DNA of 64,000 nt from Pedobacter suwonensis (GCF_900111825.1 NZ_FOJM01000014.1:1-64000), one strand, 5' to 3'; shown: positions 17,416 to 26,641, counted from the first letter of the stretch. Numbers and translations are program-made. The notes: generated by a model not told the origin, from the sequence alone.

Positions 17416-17550
17416 ATGAGTTACGCAGATGATGCTCAAAGAAGAGCAGCCAAAGAAGCCGAAGAGGCACGCAGGGCAGCCAAACGTGCCGAAGAAGCGG
17501 CTAAACGTGCAATACGTGCTGCTAAAGAAGCGAGAGGAAATTCCCGCTAA
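17416..17550 (+). CDS. Small Ala/Arg/Lys/Glu-rich helical protein, 44 aa
   Basis: Begins MSYADDAQRRAAKEAEEARR and continues with repeated RAAKxAEEA heptad-like units. About 40 percent Ala with alternating basic and acidic residues predicts one uninterrupted amphipathic helix or coiled coil. It sits between the HTH gene and the coupling ATPase and is followed directly by an 8-bp hairpin. Composition resembles histone-H1-like or relaxosome accessory tails, but no family is recognised. Confidence 0.5.
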   Translation: MSYADDAQRRAAKEAEEARRAAKRAEEAAKRAIRAAKEARGNSR

Positions 17551-17559
17551 TTAAAAATT

Positions 17560-17586
17560 ATCCTCCCTGCTGGTTGCGGGGAGGAT
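17560..17586 (+). promoter_or_regulatory. Hairpin that buries a GGGGAGGA Shine-Dalgarno-like site
   Basis: ATCCTCCC (17560-17567) pairs with GGGAGGAT (17579-17586) around an 11-nt loop, 15 nt before the coupling-protein start. The right arm contains a textbook Shine-Dalgarno sequence, unusual for this phylum. It could act as a weak terminator/attenuator (ATTTTC follows) or as a translational switch. Confidence 0.5.
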
Positions 17587-17601
17587 TTTCAAAAAACTTA
17601 A

Positions 17602-19128
17602 ATGCAATTTACTATGAATTGGAAAAACGATAACCTGCCGTTAGTGGAATTCCACACAGGCAAAAACGTAACGGTATTTACCCAGAAGATGGCTTTTACA
17701 GGGGTAAGTATCATGGGCAGTACAGGTAGTGGGAAAAGTTCGACGAGTTTTAGGAAGTTCCTAAATGCCTATCTCAAGGCAGGTTATGGTGGCATATTGC
17801 TGACCACAAAAGTAACTGATACGAAAGAATATAGAAGCATTTGCCATGAAGCCGGCAGGACAAAAGATGTCCGTATCATCAGCGTGGGTGGCAAAGAAAA
17901 ATTCGATTTTCTGGATTACGAATTTAGCCAGGGCGATAATTCCGAGGCAACCACCGATACGATTGTTGATCTGCTCAAATCGGTCATTGAAGCTGGGCAA
18001 GGAAATCAGGGTAATTCCCAGAGTGATCCGTTTTGGTCGGAAACCATGTTGGTTATGCTTTCAAACGCTGTTGATCTTTGCAGGCTTGCCTACGAAAAAG
18101 TAAGTATTCGGCTATTAAGTGATATAATTCTTTCCCTCCCTAGAAACAAGGTCAACAACTCGACAGATGACGAAGAAACGGCCTATCAGGCAGCCCACAG
18201 GATTGTAAGAACTAGAGTGTTTGAAAAAATCAATAAATGGGAAAGTTTCCTTGCAAAGGAACATGTGGAAGCCCTAAAGCTTGTTGGTTTATACGAAGAA
18301 AGGCTTTTCGAGGTAGTGCCGGAAGCCAGAACATTTCAGGCTATAGACCAGTTTGCTACTGAAACGCTCGGAAACCTTGCCGAGAAAACGCGTAGCATCG
18401 TTGATATGAAGATTTCGGGCTTTTTGTTTCGGCTGTTACGGGAACCTTTTTACTCGATGTTTTGCAATGGAAGTACCTTAACGCCTGATATGTGTTCTGA
18501 CGGGGCAATCATCATTATAGATCTGCCTATTAAAAAATATGAAAAAGTAGGAAGGGATATTCAGTTACTTGTGAAGCTTATCTTCCAAAGGTATGCAGAA
18601 CGCAGGGATTTGACTGATAATAACAGGCCTCTATTTATAGCCTGCGATGAAGCACAATCTTTTATAATCCCAAAAGACCTGCAATTTCAACTTACGGCAC
18701 GTAGTAGCAGAATAGCTTGTTTGTATTCAAGCCAATCTATTCTCAATTACTACAACTTTGTTGAGGGGCGAAATCCCGAGTATATTATTAAGGCTTGGCT
18801 AGCGAATTTGGGGTGCAAGGTATGGCACTTGAACACCTGTTTAGAGTCTAATAAATGGGCTTCTGAGATCATCGGGGATGACTATTTTCTGGAACATACA
18901 TACAACAATACACTTGCCGAAAAAGTATCACAATCGAGTGGTGCTTCTTATAAACTAAGGCAGATTGTGCTTCCATCTGATTTCACCAAGCTCAAAAACG
19001 GCTCCGCTGAGAACGCTTTTGAAGTTGAAGCATATATCCACATTCAAGGCAAACCAATCTATGGCGACGACAACCATTTGATGGTTACTTTCAGGCAAAC
19101 GCCTCTCAAGCCCTATAACGAAAAATAG
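17602..19128 (+). CDS. Type IV coupling protein (VirD4/TraD-like ATPase)
   Basis: A 508-residue AAA ATPase with Walker A GSTGSGKS (residues 39-46), Walker B IDLPI and ACDEAQSF (about 345-353), and the ARSSRIACLYSSQS arginine/sensor region, as in TraM-recognition/TraD coupling proteins. It would couple relaxase-bound DNA to a secretion channel. No N-terminal membrane helices are present; instead the next gene (256 residues, 4-5 hydrophobic segments, 42 nt downstream) may provide the membrane anchor. Element A encodes no VirB-type channel, so this protein must dock to another element's pore. Start may be residue 5 (MNWKND). Sequence is quite unlike the coupling protein of element B. Confidence 0.85.
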   Translation: MQFTMNWKNDNLPLVEFHTGKNVTVFTQKMAFTGVSIMGSTGSGKSSTSFRKFLNAYLKAGYGGILLTTKVTDTKEYRSICHEAGRTKDVRIISVGGKEKFDFLDYEFSQGDNSEATTDTIVDLLKSVIEAGQGNQGNSQSDPFWSETMLVMLSNAVDLCRLAYEKVSIRLLSDIILSLPRNKVNNSTDDEETAYQAAHRIVRTRVFEKINKWESFLAKEHVEALKLVGLYEERLFEVVPEARTFQAIDQFATETLGNLAEKTRSIVDMKISGFLFRLLREPFYSMFCNGSTLTPDMCSDGAIIIIDLPIKKYEKVGRDIQLLVKLIFQRYAERRDLTDNNRPLFIACDEAQSFIIPKDLQFQLTARSSRIACLYSSQSILNYYNFVEGRNPEYIIKAWLANLGCKVWHLNTCLESNKWASEIIGDDYFLEHTYNNTLAEKVSQSSGASYKLRQIVLPSDFTKLKNGSAENAFEVEAYIHIQGKPIYGDDNHLMVTFRQTPLKPYNEK

Positions 19129-19170
19129 TCCAATTAATAACAATAATTATTCACTTAAAATTTAAATAAC

Positions 19171-19941
19171 ATGAAAAAGCAACTTTATTTCAAAACAACA
19201 ATTGCAAGAATCAACCCGATTAAAACATTCTTCCTCAACATGTTTATTATAGGATGTAGCATGCCAACCATGCTTTGTGAAACATTCACCAGAACAAAAT
19301 TTGGTGAAAGGCATTGGAATATCGGCTGGGCAATCATCTATACGGCCCTACTGTCATTAGTTCCAATCCTTGGTCTATTACCAATGAAACTATTCGGCGA
19401 ACATGCAATTGAACTGATTATAGATACTTTCACATGGTATCTGTTCATTGCGGCCTTTGCCTACAAATCGGTGCTACATTGGAAAGATCAGAGGCGTAGC
19501 CCTTCTACCTTCGATTTCGGCAGGTATAGCTATTCTAGTGGTAAACTCGACAAGCGATTGATCGATTTCAAGATAAACGGCAAAGCTGTGAACCATCGCA
19601 CAATTGAAACAATCATCGAACCTGCTTTCTTTTTTGTTGTTGGGTTGGGTTTTACCATCCTGCACCAAAGCGTAGGCTTGCTCTTGCTTTTAAGTAGTAT
19701 TTCCTATTCTGCCAGTCGGTTCTTGGACTATCACAATGGCGATGAAATGGTGCTTGATATTATCGATTCCATGATCATTAAAGAAGATTATGAACGTGCC
19801 TTTATGGATGAGATGGAGCTTGATAATGAGCGTGGTCTGCATATTCCAAGCCGTCGTCCAAAAGGCATGGAAAACCGCAAGAAAGTGGTAGATGCAATGT
19901 TTGCTCAGGACGATGAGGAACAGCGCACTTATGTCGCCTAG
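19171..19941 (+). CDS. Multi-helix membrane protein of the MobF block
   Basis: A 256-residue inner-membrane protein with four hydrophobic segments (about 20-38, 52-72, 82-100, 152-180) and an acidic cytoplasmic tail that includes MDEMELDNERGLHIPSRRP. No family is recognised. Its fixed place between the coupling ATPase and the relaxase suggests it anchors the coupling protein to the membrane, since that ATPase lacks the usual N-terminal helices. This is an inference from context; a split coupling protein is known in some conjugative systems. Confidence 0.7.
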   Translation: MKKQLYFKTTIARINPIKTFFLNMFIIGCSMPTMLCETFTRTKFGERHWNIGWAIIYTALLSLVPILGLLPMKLFGEHAIELIIDTFTWYLFIAAFAYKSVLHWKDQRRSPSTFDFGRYSYSSGKLDKRLIDFKINGKAVNHRTIETIIEPAFFFVVGLGFTILHQSVGLLLLLSSISYSASRFLDYHNGDEMVLDIIDSMIIKEDYERAFMDEMELDNERGLHIPSRRPKGMENRKKVVDAMFAQDDEEQRTYVA

Positions 19942-20010
19942 ATGCCTTGAGCTTCGAAAGGGAAGATGCCTGTAAGAAAACAAATTACTCACTAGCCTTA
20001 AAATTAACCA

Positions 20011-20439
20011 ATGGACTTAGCCCAGCTTTACAAAAAACACGATCAGGACAAGCAAGCCTATAACGAATTGAGGGATAAGATTTGGTCGGATGTTAAACAA
20101 AAACACGAGCAGATAATATCAGCATTCGGGTCAAAAGATAACTTGCCGCAAAGCTATTCAAAGCAGATTGATAAAGAACTGAACGATTTTACGAAAGACT
20201 GGGCTATCCCACACGGCGTGCGCTACAAGGCGATGTCTGTCCAGCACCAGCAACAGTTCGAGGCAATCGCGGGTAAATCTCCCGCTTTGGATGGCGAGGA
20301 ATTTCAAAAGTCCGGCTTTGAGAAATCCCTTGCCAGTACCAAAGCAAAACAGAAAAGCAAACAGCGCGAAAAATCTCCTGAAAAGTTCGTTGATTTTGAT
20401 AAGAACAAAGAAAGCATGGATCTTGATCTAGAATACTAG
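20011..20439 (+). CDS. Hypothetical mobilization-block protein, 142 aa
   Basis: A charged, mostly helical protein (MDLAQLYKKHDQDKQAYNEL...) with a Lys/Ser-rich C-terminal third that ends in an acidic tail, DKNKESMDLDLEY. No membrane segment. It is 69 nt after the membrane protein and 64 nt before the relaxase in the same direction, so it probably belongs to the transfer operon, perhaps as a relaxosome accessory protein. No family recognised. Confidence 0.65.
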   Translation: MDLAQLYKKHDQDKQAYNELRDKIWSDVKQKHEQIISAFGSKDNLPQSYSKQIDKELNDFTKDWAIPHGVRYKAMSVQHQQQFEAIAGKSPALDGEEFQKSGFEKSLASTKAKQKSKQREKSPEKFVDFDKNKESMDLDLEY

Positions 20440-20503
20440 CGCAAAGTTTTGCAAAAGAGAGAAATATCCCCCTAGTAGATAATCCTGCCCTAAAAGCACT
20501 GGC

Positions 20504-23215
20504 ATGTTGAGATTTACCCAAAGCAAATCCGCCGAACAGGCAAAGAACTATTTTAGCCAAGCATTGCAGACATCAGACTATTTTATCAGTGATGTTGAAC
20601 TTCCTGGTCAATTCCATGGCGAATTGGCCAAGAAGTTAGGCATTAGCGGAATGGCTACAAAAGAAGCTTTCTATTCGCTCTGCGAAAATATAAATCCGGT
20701 TACAGGCAAGATGCTGACACAGCGCACAAGAGAGGATAGAACGGTTGGTTACGATATTACGTTTTCCGTTCCCAAAAGCGTTTCCATCGTTAATGCTCTT
20801 TATTCAAATTCCGGCATACAAGAGGTATTCCAGCAATCGGTAAATGAAACCATGAAACTGATTGAAGCCGATATCATGACACGTGTACGTGTTGGCGGTA
20901 AGGATGAAGACCGCAAAGGCAATGGTTTGATCTGGGCAGAATTTACCCACTTATCTGCTCGCGCCATTGATGAATATACCGCTCCAGACCCGTTCTTACA
21001 CTGCCACGCATACGCCTTTAACGCTACGTATGATGAGGTTGAGGGTAAAATCAAGGCGGCGCAATGGCAGTTTTCTAAAAGAGATGCGCCCTATTATCAA
21101 TCAATATTCTATAAGAAACTAACGGATAAACTGATTGACCTTGGCTATTCCGTTCGCAAGCAGGGCAAATCGTTCGAGCTGGAAGGTGTTCCACCTAGTG
21201 TAATAGCCTTGATGTCTAAGAGAACCAAACAGGTGGAAGACTTCGCTTTGGAACATGGCATAACTGGCGACAAGGCAAAGTCGGAATTAGGAGCTCGGAC
21301 ACGTACAGCTAAACGCAAAGGCCTAACCCTTGATCAGCTAAAAGCCGATTGGAAAAGGCAGATCAATGCACACCTTGCAGATAAACCCATACCCAATACT
21401 CCTATACGATTTGCCAGAACAAAAGAACCTGTAAAAACCTCTGTCATCGACTGTATTGATACGATACTCACACATAGCTATGAACGTGCATCTGTTATGC
21501 CTGAAAGACGATTGCTGGCGCATGCCTATATGCACAGCCTGGGCAATCGTAATACCAGCATCATCGATATTGATAGCGCTTTTAAAAGCGATAAGAGGAT
21601 AATCCACGTCAAAGATAATCACCAAACGATGTGTACAACCACAGCCGTCCTGAAAGAGGAACAGCACATGGTAAGCCTAGCTCAAAACGGCATTGGTGTT
21701 ATGAAGCCCCTATATAGCCAAATGCCCGAAACAAACCTTGAAGGGCAACAATATGATGTGGCTAAACATCTGCTCACAACCCGTGACAGGGTAAGTATCT
21801 ATATGGGCGCGGCTGGTAGCGGTAAAACTACCTTAATGAAAGAGGTTGTACCGCTAATTGAGCGCACGGGATGTAAGGTAACGATTGTGGCTCCAACTGC
21901 GCAGGCTTCGAGAATCGTATTGGGCAAGGATTTTAAGGATGCGGAAACGGTTGCCAAACTTCTGATTGATGAAAAAATACAACGTCAGCTACAGGATGGT
22001 ATTCTATGGATGGATGAAGCAGGTCTTTCTGACAATAAGCAGATGATAGCCTGCCTTGAACTGGCTAAGAAATATAACGCCAGAGTTGTATTAGGTGGCG
22101 ATACACGCCAACACAGTGCAGTATCAAGGGGTCAGGCACTAAAAATCCTAAATACTGTTGGGGGTATTAAAGCGGCAGAGGTAAATAAAATCTACCGTCA
22201 GCGTGATCTAGTTTATAGGGAAGCGGTTGAAGACATGGCAAAGGGAAAAATGAAAGATGCCCTTACCAAACTGGATCGAATAGAAGCAATAAAGGAAATT
22301 GACCCTTTGAAACCAAACGAGCAGCTCGTTTCCGATTACACTTCAGCATTAAAAAAAGGAAAATCTGCCCTTATCGTTTCACCAACGCACGAACAAATTG
22401 GAAAAGTGACTAAAGACGTTCGTCTCGAACTGCGCAAAATGAACCTGATTGGCAAACATGAAACGCAGTTTACAAGGCTAAGAAACCTCAACCTTACGGA
22501 AGCGGAAAAATCTGACTGGCGGAATTTCCAACCTGATCAGGTGGTGCAGTTCATGCAAAATCTGCCAAAGATCAAACGCGGAAGCCAATATAAAATTTCC
22601 GAAGTTGAAAACGGGAAAGTAAAACTTGTCAATAAAGATGGCGAAATAAGCATGCTGCCCTTGGATAAAGCGAACAAATTTAATGTGTATCAGCCTAGTG
22701 AAATGCAACTGTCAAAAGGCGACAAAGTCCGCATCACACAAAACTCTTATGATGTAAAAGGCAAACGGGTTGATAACGGACAAGCTTTACAGCTAAAGCG
22801 GATAAACAACGAAGGATGTCCAATTTACGTCAGCGAAAAAAGTGATACCGAATATCAGTTTGAGAAGGATTTCGGCCACATCGACTACAACTACTGTACA
22901 ACCTCGCACGCTTCGCAGGGGCATACAGTAGACGAAACTTTTGTCTCCATGCCTGTATCGACCCTTATGGCTGCTGATTCAAAGCAATTTTACGTTTCCA
23001 CGAGTAGAGGGAAAGAAGCGGTTCATATCTACACGGATGATAAAGTGGAACTTTTGAAAATCGTACAGGTAGATAAGAAAGAATTATCTGCAATTGAACT
23101 TATGCAGAAAGGGCAGCAAAGGGATTACGCGCTTGGGCTTCGTAAGGACAACGAACCTGAAAAAGCAAAGCAGTTTACAAAAGAAAAGCAGTTGAATTAT
23201 GAGCCAGAACTTTAG
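20504..23215 (+). CDS. MobF-family relaxase-helicase (TrwC/TraI-like)
   Basis: A 903-residue bifunctional conjugative relaxase. The N-terminal TrwC domain (about 1-290) has candidate nucleophile tyrosines Y16 and Y26 and the metal-binding histidines in FTH (about 148) and FLHCHAY (about 166 and 168). The helicase part has Walker A GAAGSGKTT (about 434-442), Walker B LWMDEAG (about 505), a RecD/TraA-like Q-rich motif GGDTRQH, and the C-terminal TTSHASQGHT and FYVSTSRGK motifs of superfamily-1 helicases. It would nick oriT, stay covalently bound and unwind the transferred strand. MobF relaxases are a minority in Bacteroidota elements. The usual start MLRFTQ fits TrwC N-termini. oriT was not located. 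Confidence 0.92.
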   Translation: MLRFTQSKSAEQAKNYFSQALQTSDYFISDVELPGQFHGELAKKLGISGMATKEAFYSLCENINPVTGKMLTQRTREDRTVGYDITFSVPKSVSIVNALYSNSGIQEVFQQSVNETMKLIEADIMTRVRVGGKDEDRKGNGLIWAEFTHLSARAIDEYTAPDPFLHCHAYAFNATYDEVEGKIKAAQWQFSKRDAPYYQSIFYKKLTDKLIDLGYSVRKQGKSFELEGVPPSVIALMSKRTKQVEDFALEHGITGDKAKSELGARTRTAKRKGLTLDQLKADWKRQINAHLADKPIPNTPIRFARTKEPVKTSVIDCIDTILTHSYERASVMPERRLLAHAYMHSLGNRNTSIIDIDSAFKSDKRIIHVKDNHQTMCTTTAVLKEEQHMVSLAQNGIGVMKPLYSQMPETNLEGQQYDVAKHLLTTRDRVSIYMGAAGSGKTTLMKEVVPLIERTGCKVTIVAPTAQASRIVLGKDFKDAETVAKLLIDEKIQRQLQDGILWMDEAGLSDNKQMIACLELAKKYNARVVLGGDTRQHSAVSRGQALKILNTVGGIKAAEVNKIYRQRDLVYREAVEDMAKGKMKDALTKLDRIEAIKEIDPLKPNEQLVSDYTSALKKGKSALIVSPTHEQIGKVTKDVRLELRKMNLIGKHETQFTRLRNLNLTEAEKSDWRNFQPDQVVQFMQNLPKIKRGSQYKISEVENGKVKLVNKDGEISMLPLDKANKFNVYQPSEMQLSKGDKVRITQNSYDVKGKRVDNGQALQLKRINNEGCPIYVSEKSDTEYQFEKDFGHIDYNYCTTSHASQGHTVDETFVSMPVSTLMAADSKQFYVSTSRGKEAVHIYTDDKVELLKIVQVDKKELSAIELMQKGQQRDYALGLRKDNEPEKAKQFTKEKQLNYEPEL

Positions 23216-23582
23216 ACTTCGTTCAGACGAGTTACGAGAAAACAGCCCAACTAAAGATGTCCGCCAAGAAGATAATCCTTTTTACAAGGTTTACCCCGAT
23301 AATGGGCAGATCAGGAATTTTATGCTCACATGGCCGGACGGTTCCAGTATAACAATCCCCTACTATACCGTAAGCCGGATTGAATTTAAAAGCTATGACG
23401 GCTCCATTATGATGGCGGTCGGGAATGATAACATCGTATTCGAGGGCGTTGAGCTAAAATCTTTATATAATGATTTCTTTTTTCAATTGCCTTTGGAAGT
23501 CCTAATAACGGATGAACGGTATAACGAGGTAAATAAATCCTCACGTTTCATTGTAAATAAAATAAACAAGCTGCAAAACTAA
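23199..23582 (+). CDS. Hypothetical protein, 127 aa, overlapping relaxase end
   Basis: Overlaps the relaxase stop by 17 nt, so it is translationally coupled to it. The protein is beta-rich (FMLTWPDGSSITIPYYTVSRIEFKS...) with no signal peptide or membrane helix and reads like a small PH- or Sm-like barrel, but no family is recognised. The position makes a role in mobilization or its control likely. Confidence in the gene is good because of the overlap and composition. Confidence 0.65.
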   Translation: MSQNFRLRSDELRENSPTKDVRQEDNPFYKVYPDNGQIRNFMLTWPDGSSITIPYYTVSRIEFKSYDGSIMMAVGNDNIVFEGVELKSLYNDFFFQLPLEVLITDERYNEVNKSSRFIVNKINKLQN

Positions 23583-23594
23583 AAATTTCAAAAT

Positions 23595-23756
23595 ATGAAA
23601 GCCAATAATTTAAAACAAACCAATCAGAAAATAGAACAATTCTACAACTTCTTAAATTCTGGAAGCAATCTAGTCATTCAGTTTGAAAGCGCTCCGAAAA
23701 TTAACGAAGCAATTATGCGAGAGGATGTTGTAACAAATAGTATATGTTTAATCTGA
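23595..23756 (+). CDS. Small protein, 53 aa
   Basis: MKANNLKQTNQKIEQFYNFL then SGSNLVIQFESAPKINEAIM, 12 nt after the previous gene. It could be a true small gene or the front of a damaged one: about 90 nt later another in-frame piece ends KRCVETLNLEDDDIVLFLLK-KLS (stop at 23952-23954) without its own start. No family recognised. Confidence 0.4.
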   Translation: MKANNLKQTNQKIEQFYNFLNSGSNLVIQFESAPKINEAIMREDVVTNSICLI

Positions 23757-24007
23757 GCTTTATTTAAATGATAGATCGTGACTTTATAGTTCTTATAATT
23801 CTGTACGAAGTCTGCCATTCTTTTAAACAAGGCTTAACCTCCAAATCAAACATTACAAGGCATCGGAATATTCCAGACTGATAAAAGGTGTGTTGAAACA
23901 CTTAATTTAGAGGATGACGACATTGTCCTTTTTCTATTAAAAAAATTATCATGAGAAAGAGATATTAGTTTTATTTTTTATGCAAGATGTAGACTTCATT
24001 ACGGATA

Positions 24008-24709
24008 TTAATCAAAAAGATGCTTTGCTATAACATCTTTCAATAAAAAACCTGCGATCAACATGACGAAAGGTATCACCCATTTTAAAATTAGATCTAA
24101 CTTTTCTTTTTTCTTGGTTTTTTCTTCTTTCTCTAATTCTTTTTGTTTTTTTCCATCTTCAACATTTTTAGCTTCGACAAATAGATGCGTAGTACCCAAA
24201 AGTTCCTTATGCCATTGCAATAATACAGTAATTACTTCTTCATTAGAAATTTTTATAGCTTCTGGAACTTTAGAATTCGTTTGTCTTGCATGCCTGATCT
24301 GCGCAATTCGTTCTAATATAACGACTAATTCAGGGCTAACATGGCTAAAGTATTTTGGATAGATTTTAGCAAGCACTTCTACGCCAAATTTAGGGACGTA
24401 GGCTTGTATTTCATCAATTAGAAATGAGCAAATCATCATGAAAAGATCGTAATATGCCCTATATAAATGCTCTTTAGCTTCAATATAATTTTCGGTTACC
24501 CCCCTCTTATTGTTAGCCCCACTTGGCACATTTAAAAATGAATAAAGATGATCTAAGGCACTTCTAATATCATTGAGGGGTGCAACTCCAACCGTGCCAC
24601 CTCCTAAGTTCTCGTATAGTAATGTATAGGACTTAACATCAGTAAAAAGTTGATGGGTTTCATTGAAGAAGTCATTGTATTCCTTTGATAGATCTTTGTT
24701 TGCGTCCAT
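24008..24709 (-). CDS. Hypothetical helical protein with C-terminal membrane anchor, 233 aa
   Basis: Mostly helical. It ends in a Lys/Glu coiled segment (about 190-208, KKQKELEKEEKTKKKEK) followed by one membrane helix (about 211-228, WVIPFVMLIAGFLL) close to the C-terminus, a tail-anchored layout. No recognised domain in the N-terminal part (NDFFNETHQLFTDVKSYTLL). The same Lys/Glu linker plus tail helix occurs in several membrane-associated defence effectors, but this is only a resemblance. It lies downstream of a 108-residue protein and an intrinsic terminator on the same strand, next to an Abi-alpha gene. Function unknown. Confidence 0.65.
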   Translation of the reverse strand: MDANKDLSKEYNDFFNETHQLFTDVKSYTLLYENLGGGTVGVAPLNDIRSALDHLYSFLNVPSGANNKRGVTENYIEAKEHLYRAYYDLFMMICSFLIDEIQAYVPKFGVEVLAKIYPKYFSHVSPELVVILERIAQIRHARQTNSKVPEAIKISNEEVITVLLQWHKELLGTTHLFVEAKNVEDGKKQKELEKEEKTKKKEKLDLILKWVIPFVMLIAGFLLKDVIAKHLFD

Positions 24710-24721
24710 TTAGTTATAAAT

Positions 24722-24752
24722 AAAAAAGCCTCCCACCATATCAGTCAGAGGC
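24722..24752 (-). terminator. Intrinsic terminator (minus strand)
   Basis: On the minus strand GCCTC and GAGGC enclose a 15-nt loop and are followed by TTTTTTATTT. It ends the transcript of the 108-residue gene and separates it from the 233-residue gene. Confidence 0.6.
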
Positions 24753-24795
24753 AATTTATAAATAACGATTTTATATCGCAAATAATTTTCAAAAT

Positions 24796-25122
24796 TTAAA
24801 TATTTTGTAAGCGGGCGTCTACAACAGCAGGCATTTTAAAGTTCAATACTTTATCTAACATTTCTTGCGCTTGCTTATAAGTCGTGATCTTGCCTTGCAT
24901 TAATTTCGTGTTACCACGAACTCTATTGAAATCAAAATCTTCAACATTCTTATCTTTTAAATCGGGGAATTCGGATTTCATTATATCCGTAATTCCAAAT
25001 TCATTTCTTAAATAAGCTTCTATCGTATTCCCATTACGATAACATTCAGCAATATCTTCCTTAAGATTTTTCAAATAATCAGGTGAATTGCTTTTTTCTT
25101 TTAAATCCATTATTAACTCCAT
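24796..25122 (-). CDS. Hypothetical protein, 108 aa
   Basis: A small acidic soluble protein (starts MELIMDLKEKSNSPDYLKNL; the second Met at residue 5 is an equally good start). Contains NTIEAYLRNEFGITDIMKSEFPDL and ends VVDARLQNI. No family recognised. It has its own downstream terminator, so it is likely an independent short transcript. Neighbours are a tail-anchored orphan and, divergently, an Abi-alpha protein, so a regulator or antitoxin role is possible but has no direct support. Confidence 0.55.
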   Translation of the reverse strand: MELIMDLKEKSNSPDYLKNLKEDIAECYRNGNTIEAYLRNEFGITDIMKSEFPDLKDKNVEDFDFNRVRGNTKLMQGKITTYKQAQEMLDKVLNFKMPAVVDARLQNI

Positions 25123-25687
25123 TTATGAGCAATATCTTTCAGTAATAATATATTATTTATTTGAATCTATGAAAGATAGCAATCTTTTTATAATTCAAAG
25201 CATAAAATGTACAATATTTCAAACGCCAGTGTCTTTTTTATGAAACACTAATTAATTGCCAATCAAACATTTAACCAATTCATCCTTCAATGAATGCTCC
25301 TCACACAAATAAAGCATTATTACCCGACATAATTCCAATATTCATGCCTCAATGTCAATAACTTCACATAATGTTGACAATTTCAAGATGTTAGAATTAA
25401 TAAAAAGGCCTTTTCGAAAGGGATTGCAAAGATACATAAAAATTTATAACTAGAGCTTTTTTCAATCGACAAAACACAGAAAATTAGAACTTTACTTTAT
25501 CTCAACTACAAACCAGCCTCTTATCTAGAAAACAATGCTTTTCAGATATTTTTGAACGCCTCTATAGAATTTAGATAATCATTGTGAAGTTTATATATGA
25601 TATTATTTAAAATAAGAAATGTAAAGAATTTTGACGATTAACTTAACTAAGTTTGAATAGCTATATTTATAGTAACAAAGTAAATAT
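25123..25687. other. AT-rich divergent spacer before the Abi-alpha gene
   Basis: 565 bp, very AT-rich, no supported gene. A -7-like TAAGTTTG lies at about 25646-25653, upstream of the Abi-alpha start, with TTTTGAC ~14 nt before it (too close for a standard promoter). Nothing else recognised. Confidence 0.45.
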
Positions 25688-26428
25688 ATGATGGATGTTG
25701 AAAAATTAGGGAACATTATTGGCGCTGAAACTTTAAAGAAAATCTATGAGGATAGCGCATCTGAAAGTTTAAAAGAAACAAGTAAATTAGGTGTTGATAT
25801 CATTAAAACACTTAGGCTTTTCACTCTTCCATTACAGCTTGCGGCTACAGCTCAAGATCGACTAACGGCTTATCTTGATAGAGTTAGGAAGAATGTTCCA
25901 AAAGAAAAACAAGTGCAAGCACCTGCGTCACTAGCAGGGCCAATTATTGAAAGACTAAAATATCTTGAGGAAGAAAATTACCTTACAGACCTATATCTAA
26001 ACCTTTTATCGAGAGCTATTGATAAAGAAAGAATAAATGAAGCGCACCCTGCATTTTTTTATCTAATAGATCAGCTTTCACCAGATGAAGCATACTTTCT
26101 TTTCAAAATAAATTATAAAGAAATTAAATTAACAAGGGAACATAATTTTAATGAAGTTGGGTGGCCCTGTGACCATAGAATAACTAAAAATGATTTCAAT
26201 CTTTCAGAGTTGGATTTTCCCGAAAATTTTGAAATGTATGTTTCACATCTTGAAAAATTGGGCTTGATTGACTGGACTGTAGTAGATAGTGAGTACCCTG
26301 TGAACTCTGATCAGGTGCAAACAGGTCTAATCAGAAAAGGAAAAATACACCTTACTGAATTTGGTAAATTATTTGCTAAAGCTTGTATTCCGGAAAAAGG
26401 ATTTTTAATGTCTAAAAGCAAGTCTTAA
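25688..26428 (+). CDS. Abi-alpha family protein (DUF4393)
   Basis: A 246-residue protein matching the Abi-alpha/DUF4393 layout: an N-terminal helix with DSASESLKETSKLGVDIIKTLRLFT (key features GxDxxKTLRL, then LPLQLAATAQDRLTAYLDRV), followed by LAGPIIERLKYLEEENYLTDLYLNLLSRAID, the strongly conserved centre, and EAHPAFFYLIDQLSPDEA. Family members were linked to abortive infection of phage, though the mechanism is poorly known. It stands alone on the plus strand with its own terminator (26479-26511) in a stretch of orphan genes. ATG at 25688 or the next codon (25691). Identification rests on pattern memory, not a search. Confidence 0.75.
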   Translation: MMDVEKLGNIIGAETLKKIYEDSASESLKETSKLGVDIIKTLRLFTLPLQLAATAQDRLTAYLDRVRKNVPKEKQVQAPASLAGPIIERLKYLEEENYLTDLYLNLLSRAIDKERINEAHPAFFYLIDQLSPDEAYFLFKINYKEIKLTREHNFNEVGWPCDHRITKNDFNLSELDFPENFEMYVSHLEKLGLIDWTVVDSEYPVNSDQVQTGLIRKGKIHLTEFGKLFAKACIPEKGFLMSKSKS

Positions 26429-26478
26429 AATTATAGCTGCTACATAACAAAAATTATGGTCACTAGTCACTGAGCGAA

Positions 26479-26511
26479 AAAAGACCAAGATAAATTTTGT
26501 CTTGGTCTTTT
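26479..26511 (+). terminator. Intrinsic terminator of the Abi-alpha gene
   Basis: A 12-bp perfect stem, AAAAGACCAAGA / TCTTGGTCTTTT, with a 9-nt loop. A-rich on one side and T-rich on the other, so it can work in both directions. Confidence 0.85.
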
Positions 26512-26641
26512 AATACTGGGTATTGGTTGTAGAGCTGTTAAGCAATCAAATGCCTTAGAAGCTTCGCTTGCTGAAAGAAGATGATCAGGCCATCTTCTTT
26601 CAGCATTTAATGTAATTCTTGATATAGGTAGCAGGATATGT

